A DNA stretch of 64,000 bases from RGDT01 sp964630925 (GCA_964630925.1 CAZVZK010000018.1:37315-101314); one strand, 5' to 3'. Counted from the stretch's first letter, positions 44,210 to 52,936 are shown. The notes: generated by a model not told the origin, from the sequence alone. Numbers and translations: made by a program.

Positions 44210-46222
44210 ATGACACCCATCGAAGTCCGCGGCGCCTGCCCCCACGACTGCCCCGACACCTGCGGCGTCATCACGACGGTGGAGGGCGGCAGGGCCGTCG
44301 GCTTCCGCGCCGACCCGCGCCACCCCGTCGCCGACGGCTGGCTCTGCGCCAAGGTCCGCCCCTACCTCGATCACGTCTACCACCCCGGCCGCATCCTCCA
44401 CCCGATGCGCCGCCAGGGCACCAAGGGCTCGGGCCGATGGCAGCGTATCACCTGGGACGATGCCCTCGGTGAGATCGCCACATGCTGGAAGGCCATCATC
44501 GCGGAATACGGCGCCGAGGCCATCCTCCCCTACAGCTACAGCGGCACCCTCGGCCTGGTGCAGATGATCGTGGCGTCGGGCCGCTTTTGGAACCGCCTCG
44601 GCGCCAGCCAGCTCCAGCGCTCCATCTGCGGCGCCGCCGCCGAGGCCGCCGTCGAGATGACCCTCGGCGCTCGCTGGAGCCCCGACTACGCCGACGTGCT
44701 CAACAGCCGGCTCGTCGTCATCTGGGGCCACAACCCCGTCAGCACGGGCCCCCACTTCATGCCCCACCTGCGCAAGGCCCAGGCCGCCGGGTGCAAGCTC
44801 GTCGTCATCGACCCCCGCCGCACGCCCACCGCGAAGGGCGCCGACCTCCACATCGCCCCGCGCCCCGGCACCGACGGCGTCCTCGCCCTGGGCGTCGGCC
44901 ACCTGCTCGTCAAGCACGGCTGGCACGACGAACGCTTCCTGAGCGAACGCACCGTCGGCTGGCCCGAGCTGCGCGAGCGCCTCGCCGAGTTCCCGCCCGA
45001 GCGTGTCGCGCGGGACACGGGCGTCCCCGGCGAGCAGTTGGCCGAGCTGGCACGCCTCTACGGGACGATCCGGCCAGGCCTGCTCAAGTTCGCCGACGGC
45101 ATCAACCGCAACTTCAACGGCGGCGAGAACGTCCGCGCCCTCCTGACCCTCCCCGCCCTGACCGGCCAGTACGGCACCCCCGGCGGTGGTCTGTCTTACA
45201 GCACGTCCGGCTACGTCAAGTGGGACGCCGACGTGGTGCATCACTGGCAGGGCTGCTCGAACCCTGGCCGGGCCGTCAACATGAACCGCCTCGGCGAGGC
45301 GCTCCTCGGCGAGGCGAAAGACCCGCCCATCAAGTCGCTGTTCGTCTTCGGCGCCAACCCGGCGACGGCCACCGTCTCCGCCGGCAAGGTCCGCAAGGGC
45401 ATGCTGCGCGACGACCTGTTCACCGTCGTCCACGAGCTGTTCCTCACCGACACCGCCGACCTCGCCGACCTCGTCCTCCCCGCCACCTCGCAGCTCGAGC
45501 AGGTGGATCTCCACAAGGCCTACGGGTCGAGCATCCTGACGTACAACCACCCGGCCATCGCCCCCCTCGGCGAGTGTGTCAGCAACTGGGACCTGATGGG
45601 CCGCCTCGCCAACGCCATGGGCTTCACCGACCCCTGGCTATTCCAGCCGCCCGAGCAGATCATCGAGGACGCCCTGGCCGCGATGGCCGACAACCCCCAC
45701 TTCGCCGGCGTCACCCTGGAACGCCTCAAGGCCGAGGGCCACGTCGCCCTCAACGTCCCCAAGACGCCGTATGTCGGCGGCGTCTTCCCGACGAGGAGCG
45801 GCAAGGTCGAGATCCTGAAGGAAGGCCTCGGCGTGCCGGGACGGTTCCGCCCGGAGACGGACGGGGCGGGGCTGTCGCTGGTGTCCGGGGCGTCGCACCA
45901 CTTCGTGACGACGAGCTTCGCCAGCCAGGAGGGCCTGCTGAAGAACGCCGGCCCGCCGAGCGTCGAGATCCACCCCGACGACGCCGGCCCCCGCGGCATC
46001 CGCGACGGCGACACGGTCCGCCTCCACAACGCCCGCGGCGAGTGCGTGCTGCGCGCCGTCGTCACCGACGGCGTGCGTCCGGGCGTGGTCGTGTCGCTCA
46101 AGGGCCGCTGGAGCAAGCTGTCCGGCACGAACAACATCAACCACCTGACGACGGACGCCCTGGCCGACTACGCCGGCCAGGCGGCGTACCATTCCAGCCG
46201 CGTGGAGGTGGAGAAGGCGTGA
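44210..46222 (+). CDS. Molybdopterin-dependent oxidoreductase (DMSO reductase superfamily)
   Basis: 670 residues. The N-terminal [4Fe-4S] ligands are Cys10, Cys14, Cys18 and Cys46 (GACPHDCPDTCGV ... GWLCAKVR). Molybdopterin-binding blocks follow: GRWQRITWDDALGEI, QRSICGAAAEAAVEMTLGAR, VVIWGHNPVSTGPHF, LVVIDPRRTPTAKGADLHIA and FVFGANPATATVSAG. The C-terminal molydop-binding domain has VEIHPDDAGPRGIRDGDTVR and NHLTTDALADYAGQAAYHSS. There is no Tat or Sec signal, so it is probably cytosolic, like assimilatory or BisC/YdeP-like members. The substrate is unknown. It follows the PrcB_C-like array by 7 bp and converges on the nuclease gene with 4 bp between stops. Confidence 0.95.
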   Translation: MTPIEVRGACPHDCPDTCGVITTVEGGRAVGFRADPRHPVADGWLCAKVRPYLDHVYHPGRILHPMRRQGTKGSGRWQRITWDDALGEIATCWKAIIAEYGAEAILPYSYSGTLGLVQMIVASGRFWNRLGASQLQRSICGAAAEAAVEMTLGARWSPDYADVLNSRLVVIWGHNPVSTGPHFMPHLRKAQAAGCKLVVIDPRRTPTAKGADLHIAPRPGTDGVLALGVGHLLVKHGWHDERFLSERTVGWPELRERLAEFPPERVARDTGVPGEQLAELARLYGTIRPGLLKFADGINRNFNGGENVRALLTLPALTGQYGTPGGGLSYSTSGYVKWDADVVHHWQGCSNPGRAVNMNRLGEALLGEAKDPPIKSLFVFGANPATATVSAGKVRKGMLRDDLFTVVHELFLTDTADLADLVLPATSQLEQVDLHKAYGSSILTYNHPAIAPLGECVSNWDLMGRLANAMGFTDPWLFQPPEQIIEDALAAMADNPHFAGVTLERLKAEGHVALNVPKTPYVGGVFPTRSGKVEILKEGLGVPGRFRPETDGAGLSLVSGASHHFVTTSFASQEGLLKNAGPPSVEIHPDDAGPRGIRDGDTVRLHNARGECVLRAVVTDGVRPGVVVSLKGRWSKLSGTNNINHLTTDALADYAGQAAYHSSRVEVEKA

Positions 46223-46226
46223 CGGG

Positions 46227-47147
46227 TCAGGCGGGCAGCAGCGCCTCGACCTCGGGGAGGGGCCGCCCGGCGCGGGCGGCCTCGACGGCCTTCTCCAACA
46301 GGGCCGGCTCGCCCTTGGCGAACCTCGCGGCCAACGCCTTGCCCGCGTCGCCGTGCTTCAGCTCGAGCAACACCTCCAGCTTGCCGAGGAGGATGCCCTT
46401 CTCCATCCCCTGCTCCCTGCCGTACCGCTCGGCGAACGTGATGAAGGCCATCTTCCCCTCCTCCTGGCGGGCCTGGACGGCCCGCATGATGCGCAGCTCC
46501 GCGTCGCGCGGCAGCGGCAGCAGCCAGTCGAGGAAGCGGTACCAGTGCCGCCTGTCCTCGTCGTCCAGTTTCCTCTCCAGCATCAGGACGGTCAACCGGA
46601 GTTTCTCCGCCTCGCGCTTCTCGTCGTCCCCCGCGGTCCGCCGCGACGCCAGATGCGCCGAGACGAACAGGCCGACGGGGTTGGGGTCGGCCTCCAGCTC
46701 CGCCTCGCGCCCGGCGTAATCGAGGACCTTGACCACCGGGTACTTGAACGTCTTCACGCAGCCCCAGCACTTGAAGGTGTAGGTGTCGGGCCGCCAGTCG
46801 GGGTTGTCGTCCGCCAGGATGACGACGCTCACGACCTCCTGCCCGAGGTGGTCACCCGCCCGGCTGTTGTACTGATGGATCCGCCGCGGCAGGTCGTCCT
46901 CCCACCGCGCCTGCACCTCGGCGTGGAGGAAGCGGATGTCGTCGTCCCTGGTCTTCATCTTGGCGAGGCGGTCCACGACGCGCTTGCCCTCCCCGGAGGT
47001 CGGCAGGATCTTCCGCAGCTCCTGCTCGAGCTGCTCATCGTCCTCCGCCGGGTCGGCCTCGGCGGCGATCTCGGGGAAGAAGAAGGCCAGGAATTGCGGG
47101 AAGTAGCGTCCCACCAGCTCCTTCCACGGGCTGTCGAAGTCGTGCAT
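46227..47147 (-). CDS. Rpn-type PD-(D/E)XK nuclease/transposase-family protein
   Basis: 306 residues from ATG 47147 (MHDFDSPWKELVGRYFPQFL). The start motif SPWKELVGRYFPQFLAFFFP is typical of Rpn/DUF4351-like proteins. The nuclease motif is RFLHAEVQARWEDDLPRRIH, with the E-x-Q variant of the PD-(D/E)XK site, followed by VVSVVILADDNPDWRP. The C-terminal third is helical (EGKMAFITFAERYGREQGME). Rpn proteins cut DNA and promote recombination, and are often numerous in genomes with repeats, as here. No inverted repeats flank it. A TATCCT box on the minus strand (47192-47197) could be its -10. Confidence 0.85.
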   Translation of the reverse strand: MHDFDSPWKELVGRYFPQFLAFFFPEIAAEADPAEDDEQLEQELRKILPTSGEGKRVVDRLAKMKTRDDDIRFLHAEVQARWEDDLPRRIHQYNSRAGDHLGQEVVSVVILADDNPDWRPDTYTFKCWGCVKTFKYPVVKVLDYAGREAELEADPNPVGLFVSAHLASRRTAGDDEKREAEKLRLTVLMLERKLDDEDRRHWYRFLDWLLPLPRDAELRIMRAVQARQEEGKMAFITFAERYGREQGMEKGILLGKLEVLLELKHGDAGKALAARFAKGEPALLEKAVEAARAGRPLPEVEALLPA

Positions 47148-47243
47148 GAGCGGCCTCCGCGCCCCGCGGCCCTCGCGCCGCGGGCGGGGATAGGATACGC
47201 CGCCCGTCGGCCGCGGGGGCGTCCCAAGTGACGGGCCGCCCCG

Positions 47244-47249
47244 TACAAT
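47244..47249 (+). promoter_or_regulatory. Candidate -10 (TACAAT) for prmC
   Basis: TACAAT is followed by GCCC, the same context as the -10 at 40828-40833, 33 nt before the GTG at 47282. No clear -35 is seen. Confidence 0.4.
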
Positions 47250-47281
47250 GCCCTCCGTCCCCGAGGAACGAGGGAAGAGCC

Positions 47282-48151
47282 GTGAGCGCCGAGCAACCCT
47301 GGACCGTCGGCAGGCTGCGCGACTGGACGACGACACACCTCAAGGGCAAGGAGATCGAGTCCCCTCGCCTGGAGGCCGAGCTGCTGCTGGCGCACGCCCT
47401 CGGCTGCTCGCGCATTGACCTCTACGTCCGCAACGCCGAGGAGCCGCCCGAGGACGTGCGTGCCCGCTTCCGCGACCTGATCAAGCGGCGTGTCGAGGGC
47501 ACGCCCGTCTCGCGCCTCCTGGGCAAGTCCGAGTTCTTCTCCCTGGAATTCGAGCTGACCCCCGACGTGCTGGAGCCGCGGCCCGACACCGGCTGGCTGG
47601 TCACCGAGGCGCTGACGCTGCTGAAGCCGCTCGACGCCCCGGAGGTGCTGGACGTCGGCACCGGCTCGGGCTGCGTCGCCATCGCCGTGGCCAGGGGCCA
47701 CAAGACCGCGCGCCTGACGGCCATCGACATCAGCCCCCCCGCCCTCGCCGTCGCCTCGCGCAACGCCGAGAAGCACAAGATGGCCGAGCGCATCCGCCTC
47801 CTCGAGGGCGACCTGTTCGCGCCGCTGGTGCCGACGGAGAAGTTCGACGTGATCGTGAGCAACCCGCCGTACATCCCCAGCGCCGACATCGACGAGCTGG
47901 ACCGCGAGGTGCGCGAACACGACCCCCGTCTCGCCCTCGACGGCGGCCCGGACGGCTTCGCGGTGATCGAACGCCTCCTGGCCGGGGCCGCCCAGCACCT
48001 GAAGGCCGGCGGGCACCTCCTGTGCGAGATCGGCCACGACCAGGCGGAGGAGGCCCGCCGACGCTTCGCGGCGGCGGGCTGGGAGATCACCCGCACCGCG
48101 ACGGACGACGGCGGTCACCTGCGCGTCGTCGTCGCCCGGCGGGCCGGCTGA
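47282..48151 (+). CDS. prmC: Release factor glutamine methyltransferase
   Basis: 289 residues from GTG 47282, with GAGGAACGAGGG upstream. It has the PrmC N-terminal helical domain (LLLAHALGCSRIDLYVR, RRVEGTPVSRLLGKSEFFSL) and the methyltransferase domain with SAM-binding DVGTGSG (124-130), the acidic AIDISPPALAVASRNAEKH and the catalytic NPPY (194-197, VSNPPYIPSADI). It methylates the GGQ glutamine of RF1/RF2 in the cytosol. The LEPRPDT segment is also typical. It converges on glmS with 3 bp between stops. Confidence 0.96.
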   Translation: MSAEQPWTVGRLRDWTTTHLKGKEIESPRLEAELLLAHALGCSRIDLYVRNAEEPPEDVRARFRDLIKRRVEGTPVSRLLGKSEFFSLEFELTPDVLEPRPDTGWLVTEALTLLKPLDAPEVLDVGTGSGCVAIAVARGHKTARLTAIDISPPALAVASRNAEKHKMAERIRLLEGDLFAPLVPTEKFDVIVSNPPYIPSADIDELDREVREHDPRLALDGGPDGFAVIERLLAGAAQHLKAGGHLLCEIGHDQAEEARRRFAAAGWEITRTATDDGGHLRVVVARRAG

Positions 48152-48154
48152 ACG

Positions 48155-50008
48155 TCACTCGACCGTGACGCTCTTGGCGAGGTTACGCGGCTTGTCCACG
48201 TCGCAGCCGCGCAGGACCGCGATATGGTACGCCAGGAGCTGCAACGGGATGACGGTCACGAGCGGCTGGAGGTACTCCGCCACCTCCGGCACCTCGATCA
48301 CGTCGTCGGCCACCAGCGACGCCTCGCCGTCGCCCTCGGTGGTGACGGCGATGACGGGGCCGCGCCGCGCCTTGACCTCCATGAGGTTGCTCATGACCTT
48401 GTCGTAGATGGGGCCGTGCGGCATCAGGAAGACGCTGGGCGTCTGCGGGTCCACCAGCGCGATGGGCCCGTGCTTCATCTCGGCGGCGGGGTAGCCCTCC
48501 GCGTGGATGTAGCTGATCTCCTTCAGCTTCAACGCCCCCTCCAGCGCCACCGGGTAGTGGTACTGCCGGCCCATGTACAGGAAGTTGTTGGCGTGGGCGT
48601 ACTTCTCGGCGATGCGGCGGACCTGGTCGTCGCACGCCAGCGTGCGGTGGACGAGGTCGGGGATCGTGCGGATCTCCTCGATCATCCGCAGCCCCTGCAC
48701 CGCCGACAGGTGGCGCAGCCGCCCGAAGTACAGCGCCAGCATCGCCATGACCGCGACCTGGTTGGTGAAGGCCTTGGTGCTGGCGACGCCGACCTCGGGG
48801 CCGGCGTGCAGGTAGACGCCGCCGTCGGCCTCCCGCGCGATGGTGCTGCCCACCACGTTGCACAGCGCCAGCGTCGGGTGCCCCTTCCGCTTGCTCTCGC
48901 GCAGGGCGGCGAGGGTGTCCGCCGTCTCACCGGACTGCGTGATGGCGATGACGATGGTGTTGCGGTCCATCGGCGGGTTGCGGTAGCGAAACTCCGAGGC
49001 GTACTCTACCTCCACCGGGATGCGGGCGAACTCCTCGATGAGGTACTCGCCCACGAGCGCCGCGTGGTAGCTGGTCCCGCAGGCGGTCAGGATGATGCGC
49101 TCGGCGTCGCGGAGCTGCCGAGGGTCGATGTTGAGGCCCCCGAAGTGGGCCGTCGCGTCGGCCTCGCACAGCCGGCCACGCAGCGCGTTCTCCAGCGCCT
49201 CCGGCTGCTCGTGGATCTCCTTGAGCATGTGATGGTCGAAGTCGCCCTTGCCGGTGTCGGCGTCGTCGAATTCGATGTCGGTGATCGTCGCGTCCACGCG
49301 CGTGCGGTCCTGGTCGAGGACGTGCCAGTCGTCGGCGGTCAGCACGCACATCTGGTTGTCGTGCAGATAGACGGCCTTCTGTGTCTTGCCGACGAGCGCC
49401 GACGGGTCGCTGGCGAGGAGGTTCTCGCCGTCGCCGACGCCGACCACGAGCGGGCTGCCGAGGCGCGCCCCGATGATGACGCCGGGGAACAGCGGGCTGA
49501 CGACCCCCAGGCCGTAGGTGCCCTTGAGCAGCGGCAGCGTGCGTGCCACCGCGTCGGCGAAGAGGTGCGGCGGCGGGTCGTCGCCGAGGGTAGCGAGGCG
49601 CTCGCCGATGAGCTGGGCGATGACCTCGGTGTCGGTGTCGCTGTGGAAGGGGACGCCCTCGGACTGGAGCTGGCGGCGCAGGCCGGCGTAGTTCTCGATC
49701 ACGCCGTTGTGGACGACGGCGCACAGGCCGTTGCTGCTGGCGTGCGGGTGGGCGTTGCGGTCGTTGGCCGGGCCGTGGGTTGCCCACCGCGTGTGGCTGA
49801 TGCCGGCGGTGCCGTGGGCCGGCTGCTCGCGGAGCATCTGGGCGAGGTTCTGGATGCGTCCGGCCTTCTTGCGGATGTGGAGGCGGCTCTGTCCGTCGAG
49901 GATGGCGACCCCGCTGCTGTCATACCCACGATACTCAAGGCGGCGCAGCCCCTCGACGAGGATCCCGCCCGCCTCCTGCCTGCCGACGTAGCCGACGATG
50001 CCGCACAT
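48155..50008 (-). CDS. glmS: Glutamine-fructose-6-phosphate aminotransferase (isomerizing)
   Basis: 617 residues from ATG 50008; AAGGAGGG lies 9 nt upstream. The N-terminal glutaminase domain starts MCGIVGYVGRQEAGGILVEG with the catalytic Cys2, and has RRLEYRGYDSSGVAI and THGPANDRNAHPH. Two SIS domains follow (ILTACGTSYHAALVGEYLIE, ITQSGETADTLAALRESKRK, AEGYPAAEMKHGPIALVDP) and the C-terminus is DVDKPRNLAKSVTVE. It makes glucosamine-6-phosphate for amino-sugar (lipopolysaccharide, peptidoglycan) synthesis. No ribozyme-like leader is present. Length is normal for the family. Confidence 0.98.
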   Translation of the reverse strand: MCGIVGYVGRQEAGGILVEGLRRLEYRGYDSSGVAILDGQSRLHIRKKAGRIQNLAQMLREQPAHGTAGISHTRWATHGPANDRNAHPHASSNGLCAVVHNGVIENYAGLRRQLQSEGVPFHSDTDTEVIAQLIGERLATLGDDPPPHLFADAVARTLPLLKGTYGLGVVSPLFPGVIIGARLGSPLVVGVGDGENLLASDPSALVGKTQKAVYLHDNQMCVLTADDWHVLDQDRTRVDATITDIEFDDADTGKGDFDHHMLKEIHEQPEALENALRGRLCEADATAHFGGLNIDPRQLRDAERIILTACGTSYHAALVGEYLIEEFARIPVEVEYASEFRYRNPPMDRNTIVIAITQSGETADTLAALRESKRKGHPTLALCNVVGSTIAREADGGVYLHAGPEVGVASTKAFTNQVAVMAMLALYFGRLRHLSAVQGLRMIEEIRTIPDLVHRTLACDDQVRRIAEKYAHANNFLYMGRQYHYPVALEGALKLKEISYIHAEGYPAAEMKHGPIALVDPQTPSVFLMPHGPIYDKVMSNLMEVKARRGPVIAVTTEGDGEASLVADDVIEVPEVAEYLQPLVTVIPLQLLAYHIAVLRGCDVDKPRNLAKSVTVE

Positions 50009-50044
50009 ACCCGTCCCTCCTTGAGCCCGTCCCGTGGGACAGGG

Positions 50045-50074
50045 AGTGTACCGGGGAACGATGAGAAGGAACAA
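50045..50074 (-). promoter_or_regulatory. Candidate promoter for glmS
   Basis: On the minus strand TTGTTC and TACACT are separated by 18 bp, with the -10 ending 37 nt before the ATG at 50008. Weak matches; inference only. Confidence 0.3.
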
Positions 50075-50147
50075 GGCGAGGTTGTCTGGGCCCTTGACGC
50101 ACCGGACGCCGTGTGCTGTCATCAGGGGACGGCCACGGGGGAGGCGC

Positions 50148-50630
50148 ATGGAGCTGGAGGAAGCGAAGGCCCGGCTGAAGGCCATCGAGAACCGGCTCAA
50201 GGACGAGCCGCTGGTCGAATTCCACGCCTTCGAGCGCGAGGGGCGGACGCTGCACGTCGCCGTCACGGAGCGGCTGCGCAAGCACGCCCGCAAGGAGGGC
50301 GTGTGGCGCTCGCGAGAGATGGCCGCCACGCTGAAGAACGCCGCCTACGGCTTCGACGAGCGGCAGGCCCGCAGCGCCGGCGGGCGCGACGGGCTGTTCC
50401 TGATGGACCGCTCGTTCCGCCCCGAGAACGAGATGATGCGCAAGCTGTTCGCCCGCTTCCTCGACAAGGAGGGCGGCGGGGCGGAAGAGCTGGCTGCGGC
50501 GCTGGGCGTGCCGCTGGCGGCGCTCCTGCCGGTGCGCCTGGTGTCGCACCACTTGCGTCTCCTGGGAGTGCTGGCCCGACGCGAGGACGCCGACTGGCTG
50601 GTGTTGGTGGACTGTGACCGGGGTGAGTAA
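50148..50630 (+). CDS. Uncharacterised 160-aa protein
   Basis: ATG 50148 is preceded by GGGGGAGG. The sequence is mostly helical and charged (MELEEAKARLKAIENRLKDE, HVAVTERLRKHARKEGVWRS) and ends with a hydrophobic strand-like segment (EDADWLVLVDCDRGE). No motif is recognised. The C-terminal part (RLVSHHLRLLGVLARRED) could be a beta/alpha element. It is divergent from glmS, and its stop lies 31 bp before the next start. Confidence 0.65.
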   Translation: MELEEAKARLKAIENRLKDEPLVEFHAFEREGRTLHVAVTERLRKHARKEGVWRSREMAATLKNAAYGFDERQARSAGGRDGLFLMDRSFRPENEMMRKLFARFLDKEGGGAEELAAALGVPLAALLPVRLVSHHLRLLGVLARREDADWLVLVDCDRGE

Positions 50631-50661
50631 CACCGAAGGGGCGAAGTCGAGGGATACCGAC

Positions 50662-51216
50662 ATGCTCGACGATTGGGACACGCGGTTTCCGGGCTGCCCG
50701 CCGGTCGGCCATCTGCTGCGGACGGCGTTCCCGCGCCGCTGGGTGCGCTTCCATAGCCTGCCCGAGTCGAAACGATACCCTGAATCCCGTTTCGAGTATG
50801 AAGTACTCCTGGGCCGGCACGATACCGTCCTCGGCGAGCTGACCCCGCCCGGCAGCCGCGTGGTGCTGGTGACGACGGGCTACACGGAAACGCCCGAGCC
50901 GGCGCGCTCCTACGAGGAGCTGCTGTCCCTCGATCCGAGCGCCGCGCCGTGGCGTTCAATCGACCTCGAAGACGACGGCTACTATTCTCATTTCCACACG
51001 AGCAGATGGACGTGGGGGCCGGGCGTTTTCGATCACATCCTGCGTCTCGTCGCGTCCGGCCGCCTCGGCAATATCCTCATCGTCGCCCCGGACTGCCGCT
51101 GGGTGCTGCACCCCTACGACGGCGGCATGGACGTGATCCTTGAGTCAGAAGTAGCGCGGGACGCCCTCAAGGCCTGCCACGCCGATTGGCTCTCGTCGCA
51201 TCCGGACGGCCTGTGA
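50662..51216 (+). CDS. Uncharacterised 184-aa protein ended by the IS200-like repeat
   Basis: The start is placed at ATG 50662 behind GAGGGATACC; a GTG at 50614 overlapping the previous gene is possible. The N-terminal part has FPGCPPVGHLLRTAFPRRWV and RFHSLPESKRYPESRFEYEV with LLGRHDTVLGEL, which looks like a conserved family I cannot name with certainty (a DUF3885-like or SMI1-like partner protein is possible). The C-terminal part is VAPDCRWVLHPYDGGMDVIL. Its TGA stop (51214-51216) is made of the first bases of the 71-bp left inverted repeat, so the element has probably fixed or shortened its 3' end. Confidence 0.7.
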   Translation: MLDDWDTRFPGCPPVGHLLRTAFPRRWVRFHSLPESKRYPESRFEYEVLLGRHDTVLGELTPPGSRVVLVTTGYTETPEPARSYEELLSLDPSAAPWRSIDLEDDGYYSHFHTSRWTWGPGVFDHILRLVASGRLGNILIVAPDCRWVLHPYDGGMDVILESEVARDALKACHADWLSSHPDGL

Positions 51217-51283
51217 CCCCCACGACTCCGCAAAGCCGTCGCCGTGGGCTTTACTGGGGTCGCCGAAGCGGCTCCAACAGCCA
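51213..51283 (+). repeat. Left 71-bp inverted repeat
   Basis: Begins GTGACCCCCACGACTCCGCA and ends GGCTCCAACAGCCA. It supplies the stop codon of the upstream gene. Confidence 0.95.
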
Positions 51284-51310
51284 CCAGCCAGCAACCCAGA
51301 GGAGACAATC

Positions 51311-51763
51311 ATGGCCCACTCGTTCGTCAACCTGCTGTATCACTTCGTGTGGGCGACCAAGGGCCGTGAGCAACTGCTCGATGACGAGATACGCCCCGCC
51401 GTGTTCCACCGGATCGGCGTGGAGCTGAAGAAGGAGGGATGCATCCCCCTGGCCATCAACGGGATGCCCGACCACGTCCACGTCCTGGCGAAGTTGCACC
51501 AGAGGCAATGCGTCGCGGACGTCCTCAGCGACATCAAGTCGCGGACGACGGGCTGGGTCAAGCGGACCTATGCGGGCCATCCGGAGTTCGGCTGGCAGAC
51601 GGGCTACGGCGGATTCACCGTCAGCTACTCGAACCTCGAGGAGGTCCGCACCTACATCGAGAACCAGGAGGAGCACCACCGCAAACGGACGCTTCAGGTC
51701 GAATTCCTCGCGCTGTGCCGCAGGAACGGCGTGGAGATCGACGAGAAGACCATGTGGGACTGA
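51311..51763 (+). CDS. Y1 (HUH) transposase, IS200/IS605 TnpA or REP-associated type
   Basis: 150 residues, with AGAGGAG upstream of the ATG. It has the Y1 transposase layout: FVNLLYHFVWATKGREQLL at the N-terminus, the HUH motif His55-x-His57 in INGMPDHVHVLAKLHQ, GFTVSYSNLEEVRTYIENQE with the nucleophilic Tyr115, and EHHRKRTLQVEFLALCRRNG. The family catalyses single-strand transposition via 5'-phosphotyrosine links. Single Tyr, size and motifs match IS200-type TnpA or RAYT proteins; no TnpB is present. The frame is intact, so the protein may be active. Confidence 0.93.
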   Translation: MAHSFVNLLYHFVWATKGREQLLDDEIRPAVFHRIGVELKKEGCIPLAINGMPDHVHVLAKLHQRQCVADVLSDIKSRTTGWVKRTYAGHPEFGWQTGYGGFTVSYSNLEEVRTYIENQEEHHRKRTLQVEFLALCRRNGVEIDEKTMWD

Positions 51764-51781
51764 CTCACCCCATGTGCGGCC

Positions 51782-51852
51782 TGGCTGTTGGAGCCGCTTC
51801 GGCGACCCCAGTAAAGCCCACGGCGACGGCTTTGCGGAGTCGTGGGGGTCAC
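51782..51852 (-). repeat. Right 71-bp inverted repeat
   Basis: Exact reverse complement of 51213-51283. Its outer end is 19 bp before the agmatine deiminase start codon. Confidence 0.95.
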
Positions 51853-51871
51853 CCCGCCGTATCCTATCCCC

Positions 51872-52936
51872 ATGCACCAGCCACCCTCCCCCACGCCGGC
51901 CGACCTCGGCTTCCGCATGCCCCCCGAGTGGGCGCCGCACCGCGCCACCTGGGTCGCCTGGCCGCACCAGCGCGACGACTGGCCCGACAAGTTCGAGCCC
52001 GTCCCCTGGGTCTACGCCGAGATCATCCGCCACCTCCACCGCGCCGAGCGCGTCCGCCTCATCGCCCTCCCCGAGCAGGAGGCCGAGGCCCGCGCCATCC
52101 TCACCCGCGTCGGCGTCGATCTTTCGCGCATCGACTTCATCGCCTTCGAGACCGACCGCGTCTGGCTCCGCGACTCCGGCGCCATCCTCCTCCAGGACGC
52201 CGACGGCAAGAACGCCGCCACGGACTGGCACTTCAACGCCTGGGCCAAGTACGACAACTGGCACGCCGACGACAAGGTGGCCGCCGGGATGGCCGCCTGG
52301 CTCAAGCTCCCCTGCTGGCGTCCGACCATCGACGGGCGCCGCGTCGTCCTCGAGGGCGGCAGCATCGACGTGGACGGCGACGGCCTCCTCCTCACCACCG
52401 AGGAGTGCCTCCTCGACCCCGTCACCCAGCCGCGCAACCCCGGCGTCCCGAAGTCGGCCATCGAGCGCACGCTGATGGACCACCTCGGCGTGCGCGAGAT
52501 CGTCTGGCTGAACAGGGGCATCGTCGGCGACGACACGCACGGGCACGTCGATGACATCGCCCGGTTCGTCGGGCCGCGTGCCGTCGTCGCCTGCATCGAG
52601 AACGACACCGGCGACGCCAACCACGACCCGCTCCGCGAGAACCTTGAGCGCCTGCACGCCTTCCGCGACGCCGAGGGCCGCGCCCTCCGCGTCGTCACGC
52701 TGCCGATGCCGTCACCGCTGTACCTCGACGGCCAGCGCCTCCCGGCCAGCTACGCCAACTTCTACATCGCCAACGGCCGCGTCCTGGTGCCGACCTTCAA
52801 CGACCCGGTGGACCGCAACGCGTTGAACATCCTCGCCGGCGTCTTCCCCGGACGCGAGGTGATCGGCATCCACGCCGTCGATCTGGTGTGGGGCCTCGGC
52901 ACGCTGCACTGCCTGTCGCAGCAGGAGCCGGTGTGA
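51872..52936 (+). CDS. aguA: Agmatine deiminase
   Basis: 354 residues from ATG 51872. It has the agmatine deiminase (peptidyl-arginine deiminase-like) landmarks: MPPEWAPHRATWVAWPHQRD, RDSGAILLQDADG, the catalytic VVLEGGSIDVDGDG, DDTHGHVDDIARFV and the nucleophilic Cys347 in LGTLHCLSQQEP. It converts agmatine to N-carbamoylputrescine in polyamine synthesis or arginine catabolism. Some family members act as bacterial PADs, but length and motifs fit agmatine. The IS200-like element ends 19 bp upstream; a TATCCT at 51860-51865 would place transcription start at or near the ATG, a possible leaderless mRNA. Confidence 0.95.
   Translation: MHQPPSPTPADLGFRMPPEWAPHRATWVAWPHQRDDWPDKFEPVPWVYAEIIRHLHRAERVRLIALPEQEAEARAILTRVGVDLSRIDFIAFETDRVWLRDSGAILLQDADGKNAATDWHFNAWAKYDNWHADDKVAAGMAAWLKLPCWRPTIDGRRVVLEGGSIDVDGDGLLLTTEECLLDPVTQPRNPGVPKSAIERTLMDHLGVREIVWLNRGIVGDDTHGHVDDIARFVGPRAVVACIENDTGDANHDPLRENLERLHAFRDAEGRALRVVTLPMPSPLYLDGQRLPASYANFYIANGRVLVPTFNDPVDRNALNILAGVFPGREVIGIHAVDLVWGLGTLHCLSQQEPV

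Larger units (their letters stand above)
51213..51852 (+). mobile_element. IS200/RAYT-like element with 71-bp perfect inverted repeats
   Basis: A 640-bp unit: left repeat 51213-51283, Y1 transposase gene 51311-51763, right repeat 51782-51852. The repeats are identical over 71 of 71 bases in inverted orientation. Each could fold internally (CCCAC/GTGGG, GCCG-AAG-CGGC), like the subterminal hairpins or REP palindromes used by Y1 transposases. No target-site duplication is seen (flanks ACGGCCT and CCCGCCG), as expected for this group. Confidence 0.85.

Noticed and set aside
46227..47147. Rpn-type protein as part of an insertion sequence
   Set aside because: No inverted repeats or target duplications flank it, and both neighbours are intact.
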